In this document: one piece after another, positions 6,924-9,793 of the stretch | Layout of the letters: every line of letters begins with the position of its first letter | Position numbering within the stretch: position 1 is the first letter of the stretch | Assembly: GCA_018970965.1 (NCBI GenBank) | Contig: JAGWVG010000044.1 | Coordinates: forward strand, 1-9,793 | Reading direction: 5' to 3' | From: Alphaproteobacteria bacterium | GTDB lineage: Bacteria; Pseudomonadota; Alphaproteobacteria; Sphingomonadales; Sphingomonadaceae | DNA length: 9,793 bases | The notes under the pieces: generated by a model | The model's database searches: none | The model's input: only the letters and a program-made list of their open reading frames with translations | Told to the model about the DNA's origin: nothing | Program-made: the position numbers and the translations under genes

Positions 6924-8435
6924 ATGATGGATCGTCGCCAGCTGCTTGCCACGGGGGCGGCGCTTGCCGTTGCCACGCCTGTCCGGGCGAAAGGAAAAGC
7001 CATGAAGAGCAGCATTTTGGACGGCCATGACGCGATGGGATTGGCAGAGCTGGTCAAAGCCCGCCAGATCGCACCTACAGAATTGTTGGAGGCGGCCATT
7101 GCGCGCGCGGAGGCGCTTAACCCGCGCTTCAACTTCATGGCACAAAAGCATTATGATTATGCGCGCGCGGCGATTGCCAAAGGCTTGCCGCAAGGGCCGT
7201 TTACGGGCGTGCCTTGGCTGCTGAAAGATTTGAACACCTATATTGCTGGCGAAGTGACGGAAGGGGGCAGCCGCTTCTACAAAGGCTATCGCGCCACAGT
7301 AACGTCCGAGCTGGTCCGCCGCTACGAAAAGGCCGGGCTTGTTATCTTCGGCAAAACGACCACGCCCGAATTTGGTCTGACGGGGACGACCGAGAATAAG
7401 CTGACCGGCGACACGCATAATCCTTGGAACCCGGATCATATTGCTGGCGGGTCTTCCGGCGGATCGGCGGCGGCGGTTGCTGCAGGCGTTATTCCCGCCG
7501 CGCACGCAACTGATGGCGGCGGCTCAATTCGCATTCCTGCATCCTGTTGTGGGCTATTTGGCATGAAGCCAAGCCGCGGACGCATCCCAATGGGCCCCGT
7601 GCGTACCGAAGGCTGGGGGGGATTATCCTGCCACCATGCCGTCACCCACAGCGTGCGCGATAGTGCCGCGCTGATGGATGCAACGCATGGGATTGAACCG
7701 GGCTCACGCTATTCTGCCCCGGCACCTGAGGGCGGCAGCTTTTTGGCGCATGTCGGGCGTGATCCCGGCAAATTGCGCATTGCCCTGATGATTACGCCCT
7801 TGGCAGGCTCGGCAGTTGATCCAGAAGTTGCCGCCGCCACTGAGGCCACTGCAAAGCTGTGTGCCAGCCTTGGCCATCATGTCGATATTGCAGCGCCCAA
7901 AATTGATGTTGCGGCGATCGGCCAAGCCTCCTTCGTGCTGATTGCCTCAGCTGTTGCCGCCGACATTGAAGATCGCGCCAAGCTGCTTGGCAGCTCACCG
8001 GGCCCAGATGTGCTGGAACCGATTACGCTGGGCTTCCACGGCTATGGCAAAACTTTGTCGGGCATGGACGTTGCTCGCGCCAATAATGTTCTGCAAACGG
8101 CAGCCATCTCAATGGCGCAGTTCATGGCGGATTATGATGTCATCCTCTCGCCCACGCTTGCAGCACCGCCGCTCAAACTGGGGCAGATTAACCTGACACC
8201 GGGCGTTGATTTACCAACTTGGGGCGGGCGGGCGGCCACCTTCTCTCCCTACACGCAAATCGCCAATATGACGGGTCAGCCCTCTATGTCGTTGCCACTG
8301 GCGATGTCGAAAGCAGGCCTGCCCATCGGCATCATGTTCACAGGCCGCTATGGCGAAGAAGCCTTGCTCTACAGCCTTGCGGGCCAAATTGAGGCAGCAG
8401 CGCCTTGGGCGGCGCGCAAGCCAAATATCAGCTAA
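6924..8435 (+). CDS. Tat-exported amidase (amidase signature family, NylA-like)
   Basis: A 503-residue amidase-signature hydrolase that cleaves C-N amide bonds through a Ser-cisSer-Lys triad. The triad is K101 (LLKDL), S177 (GGSSGGS) and nucleophile S201 (DGGGSIRIP); the 24-residue spacing between the two serines equals that in FAAH. The N-terminus [14 protein letters not shown] has twin arginines, a hydrophobic stretch and a plausible cleavage site after PVRA near residue 22, so export by Tat to the periplasm is likely. From memory the closest characterised relative is 6-aminohexanoate cyclic dimer hydrolase (NylA), which shares the VP-LLKDL, NPWN, SVRIPAS-type and C-terminal PW-AR-P features, but NylA is cytoplasmic. 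The ribosome site GGAGAG lies at 6909-6914. A shorter start at ATG 7002 would remove the signal. The natural substrate is unknown; deconjugation of an amide-linked compound would fit the neighbours. Confidence 0.9.
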   Translation: MMDRRQLLATGAALAVATPVRAKGKAMKSSILDGHDAMGLAELVKARQIAPTELLEAAIARAEALNPRFNFMAQKHYDYARAAIAKGLPQGPFTGVPWLLKDLNTYIAGEVTEGGSRFYKGYRATVTSELVRRYEKAGLVIFGKTTTPEFGLTGTTENKLTGDTHNPWNPDHIAGGSSGGSAAAVAAGVIPAAHATDGGGSIRIPASCCGLFGMKPSRGRIPMGPVRTEGWGGLSCHHAVTHSVRDSAALMDATHGIEPGSRYSAPAPEGGSFLAHVGRDPGKLRIALMITPLAGSAVDPEVAAATEATAKLCASLGHHVDIAAPKIDVAAIGQASFVLIASAVAADIEDRAKLLGSSPGPDVLEPITLGFHGYGKTLSGMDVARANNVLQTAAISMAQFMADYDVILSPTLAAPPLKLGQINLTPGVDLPTWGGRAATFSPYTQIANMTGQPSMSLPLAMSKAGLPIGIMFTGRYGEEALLYSLAGQIEAAAPWAARKPNIS

Positions 8436-8459
8436 AATAAAGATCTTGGGGGAAGCAGC

Positions 8460-8762
8460 ATGAATGAGATTTTGGATCAATTGGCCCCTATCATTGGGCT
8501 GTTCGGGCTGATTGGCTTTGCAGGTCTGGCAGGACTGAAACACCCAATCGAAAAAGGCCGACCTGGCCTTGGCGTGCGGCTGACCGCTCTGCTGGGCCTT
8601 GTTGGCTTGGCGGGGATTTGGATTCCGGGTGCGGGCGCCATGGGTGCAGCCGGCGCCTTGGGCCTGTGGAACCATCAAAACCCCAAGCTCGCTAAATGGG
8701 GGAAATGGGGCTGGAGCTTCGTGTTTGGCGTGCCTTATCTGGCCCGCGCGTTGATGGCCTAA
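8460..8762 (+). CDS. Small glycine-periodic membrane protein, unknown function
   Basis: A 100-residue protein that I do not recognise. The start ATG 8460 follows a good GGGGGAAG ribosome site, 24 bases after the amidase stop, so it is probably co-transcribed with that gene. Hydrophobic segments lie at about residues 9-26, 41-70 (possibly two passes) and 84-98, separated by basic patches (K27, K32, R35, R40; then K76, K79, K82). Glycine recurs every third residue: G13, G16, G19, G22, G25, then G46, G49, G52, and again G59, G62, G65, G68. Such spacing would favour close helix packing. No enzyme or transporter signature is visible. Its stop interlocks with that of the convergent FGE gene, with four bases shared. 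Confidence 0.75.
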   Translation: MNEILDQLAPIIGLFGLIGFAGLAGLKHPIEKGRPGLGVRLTALLGLVGLAGIWIPGAGAMGAAGALGLWNHQNPKLAKWGKWGWSFVFGVPYLARALMA

Positions 8763-9646
8763 CTGGCAATCCGGCGGATGGTGCGAAAGCCAATATGGTT
8801 GGTGCCCAAATCATCCTCCATCCGCTGACGCGATTGCGGGCGATAGCGTGCGCAGAAGTTCACTGCGCATAAAAACGATCCGCCTTTCACAGTATGCGCG
8901 GCGCCATCTGTGGGCGCTGCAGGACTATGATTGGGCGTCCAGGCGCTCTTTGTCCATTCCCACACATTGCCCGTCATATCGTAAAGGCCATTGGGGTCGG
9001 CAGGGAAACTCGCTACAGGTGCGCGCATCATAAAGCCATCGGCAGCAACATTATGCGTTGGGAATTGCCCATCCCAATTATTGCTGCTGGGCTTGCCATC
9101 GTGAATGGGGCGCGCCCTGCCCGGCATTTCCGTGCCCCGCCCTGCGGCCCATTCCCACTCGGCCTCAGTCGGTAAATCGCGGCCCTTCCACCGTGCATAA
9201 GCGAGTGCATCAGCATAAGCGATTTGCACAACGGGCTCATCATCACGGCCTTTTATGCTGCTGCCCGGCCCTTCTGGCTGGCGCCAATTGGCGCCTGCCA
9301 TAAATGTCCAGCCCGGTGATTGCCCCGGCCCCGGCATCACAAATACCGCACTGCCCGGCATTTGCTGCGCCACAGGTACATGATCATCACCGCGAAAGCC
9401 GCGCTCTGCGATTGTTTTATAGCCCGTCGCCGTCACAAACTCAGCAAATTGGCGGTTCGTGACCTCCGTCGCATCCATATAGAAACTCGCGACAGCAACC
9501 GGCGGGCCGCGACGTTCCTCAGGGTAGCTCTGATCATTCCCAAGCGTAAGTGTGCCGCCTTTAATCAGCACCTCGCGCTCTTGCGGGCTAGAACAGCCCG
9601 CAAGCAACGCCATACCCAGCGTAGCAATGCTCAACCCGACCCGCAT
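8759..9646 (-). CDS. Lipoprotein formylglycine-generating enzyme (SUMF1 family)
   Basis: A 295-residue FGE-sulfatase-domain protein with a lipoprotein signal: MR, a hydrophobic stretch, then LLAGC with lipidated C18 followed by Ser, which suggests outer-membrane sorting. Domain landmarks are DATEVTNRQFAEF (58-70), LPTEAEWEWAA (158-168), DMTGNVWEW (223-231), GGSFLCAVNFCARYR (255-269) and GTNHIGFRT (281-289). The two cysteines C260 and C265 keep the CxxxxC spacing of the copper-binding active-site pair of human FGE (C336/C341), which generic FGE-like proteins lack. It should therefore oxidise the Cys of a sulfatase CxPxR motif to formylglycine using O2. Its ATG overlaps the stop of the upstream probable sulfatase by one base (TAATG), with no separate ribosome site, so the pair is translationally coupled. 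Unlike typical bacterial FGEs, thought to act in the cytosol, this one appears exported. Confidence 0.88.
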   Translation of the reverse strand: MRVGLSIATLGMALLAGCSSPQEREVLIKGGTLTLGNDQSYPEERRGPPVAVASFYMDATEVTNRQFAEFVTATGYKTIAERGFRGDDHVPVAQQMPGSAVFVMPGPGQSPGWTFMAGANWRQPEGPGSSIKGRDDEPVVQIAYADALAYARWKGRDLPTEAEWEWAAGRGTEMPGRARPIHDGKPSSNNWDGQFPTHNVAADGFMMRAPVASFPADPNGLYDMTGNVWEWTKSAWTPNHSPAAPTDGAAHTVKGGSFLCAVNFCARYRPQSRQRMEDDLGTNHIGFRTIRRIAS

Positions 9647-9793
9647 TAACGGAACCGGATCTTAGCCTTTGGCGGATATTTGGCCATGGTCGCGCCATGC
9701 AGCGCAATGAGAGGGCCGAGCGCGTAAGAGGGCACCCACGCCTTTTCGATCAAGACCGATTTGCGTTCCTTAGGATCAAGGTAAAGATTATAC
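9646..9793 (-). CDS. Probable sulfatase, C-terminal fragment (continues off right edge)
   Basis: The minus-strand frame ending in TAA at 9648-9646 is open to the window edge, giving the last 48 residues of a larger protein. It reads YNLYLDPKE at its start, then KAWVPSYALGPL and ends KYPPKAKIRFR. A Tyr/Asn-Leu-x2-DPxE element followed by a Trp-Val segment and a KYPP tail is what I recall from the C-termini of bacterial arylsulfatases. The catalytic CxPxR motif would lie outside the window. The one-base stop/start overlap with a cysteine-complete FGE strongly supports a sulfatase. The fragment alone is too short for certainty. Confidence 0.65.
   Translation of the reverse strand, partial: YNLYLDPKERKSVLIEKAWVPSYALGPLIALHGATMAKYPPKAKIRFR

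Noticed and set aside
6879..7505. 208-codon minus-strand frame across the terminator and amidase start
   Set aside because: It is antisense to the amidase catalytic core and crosses the terminator stem; the composition is that of a GC-rich shadow frame.
8211..8678. 155-codon minus-strand frame opposite the amidase end and small membrane gene
   Set aside because: It overlaps two plus-strand genes with good ribosome sites, and its translation looks like low-complexity antisense of amidase codons.

Overview
The window looks like a chromosomal stretch from an alphaproteobacterium, most likely a sphingomonad. The evidence is moderately GC-rich coding DNA, tightly packed genes with overlapping or near-abutting stops and starts, a Coq4-type protein, a DHRS1-like short-chain dehydrogenase and a KshA-like Rieske oxygenase. 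I see no insertion sequence, tRNA, rRNA, CRISPR array or phage gene. The genus-level placement is an impression from gene content, not a computed result.

Layout. (1) Positions 1-565, minus strand: a Coq4-family gene that runs off the left edge. (2) Positions 566-672: a divergent promoter region containing a perfect 7-bp inverted repeat, a good candidate operator. (3) Positions 673-6852, plus strand: a five-gene run encoding an SDR oxidoreductase, two different acyl-CoA synthetases, an amidohydrolase-fold protein lacking most of its metal ligands, and a KshA-like Rieske oxygenase. The first four genes are separated by 8, -4 and 1 bases; a 103-base hairpin-bearing gap precedes the fifth. A textbook intrinsic terminator at 6868-6899 closes the run. 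(4) Positions 6924-8762, plus strand: a Tat-exported amidase resembling 6-aminohexanoate cyclic dimer hydrolase, then a small glycine-periodic membrane protein. (5) Positions 8759-9793, minus strand and convergent: the last 48 residues of what looks like a sulfatase, overlapped by one base by a lipoprotein-type formylglycine-generating enzyme (FGE) that keeps both active-site cysteines.

How the genes may work together (inference). The central operon reads as a catabolic module. The acyl-CoA synthetases would turn free carboxylates into CoA thioesters, and the Rieske oxygenase and SDR would hydroxylate or desaturate and then oxidise or reduce the skeleton. A hydrophobic sterol-, bile-acid- or terpenoid-like substrate is the best fit, because the Rieske protein carries KshA-type signatures and the first synthetase resembles the FadD19/FadD17 group. 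The flanking exported amidase and the sulfatase plus exported FGE could remove amide and sulfate conjugates in the periplasm before uptake. No ferredoxin or reductase for the Rieske enzyme, no thiolase or beta-oxidation gene, and no dedicated regulator is present in the window.

Most unusual items: the metal-ligand-depleted amidohydrolase paralogue inside the operon, the exported FGE coupled to a probable sulfatase, the inverted repeat between the Coq4-like gene and the operon, and the membrane protein with glycine at every third residue.
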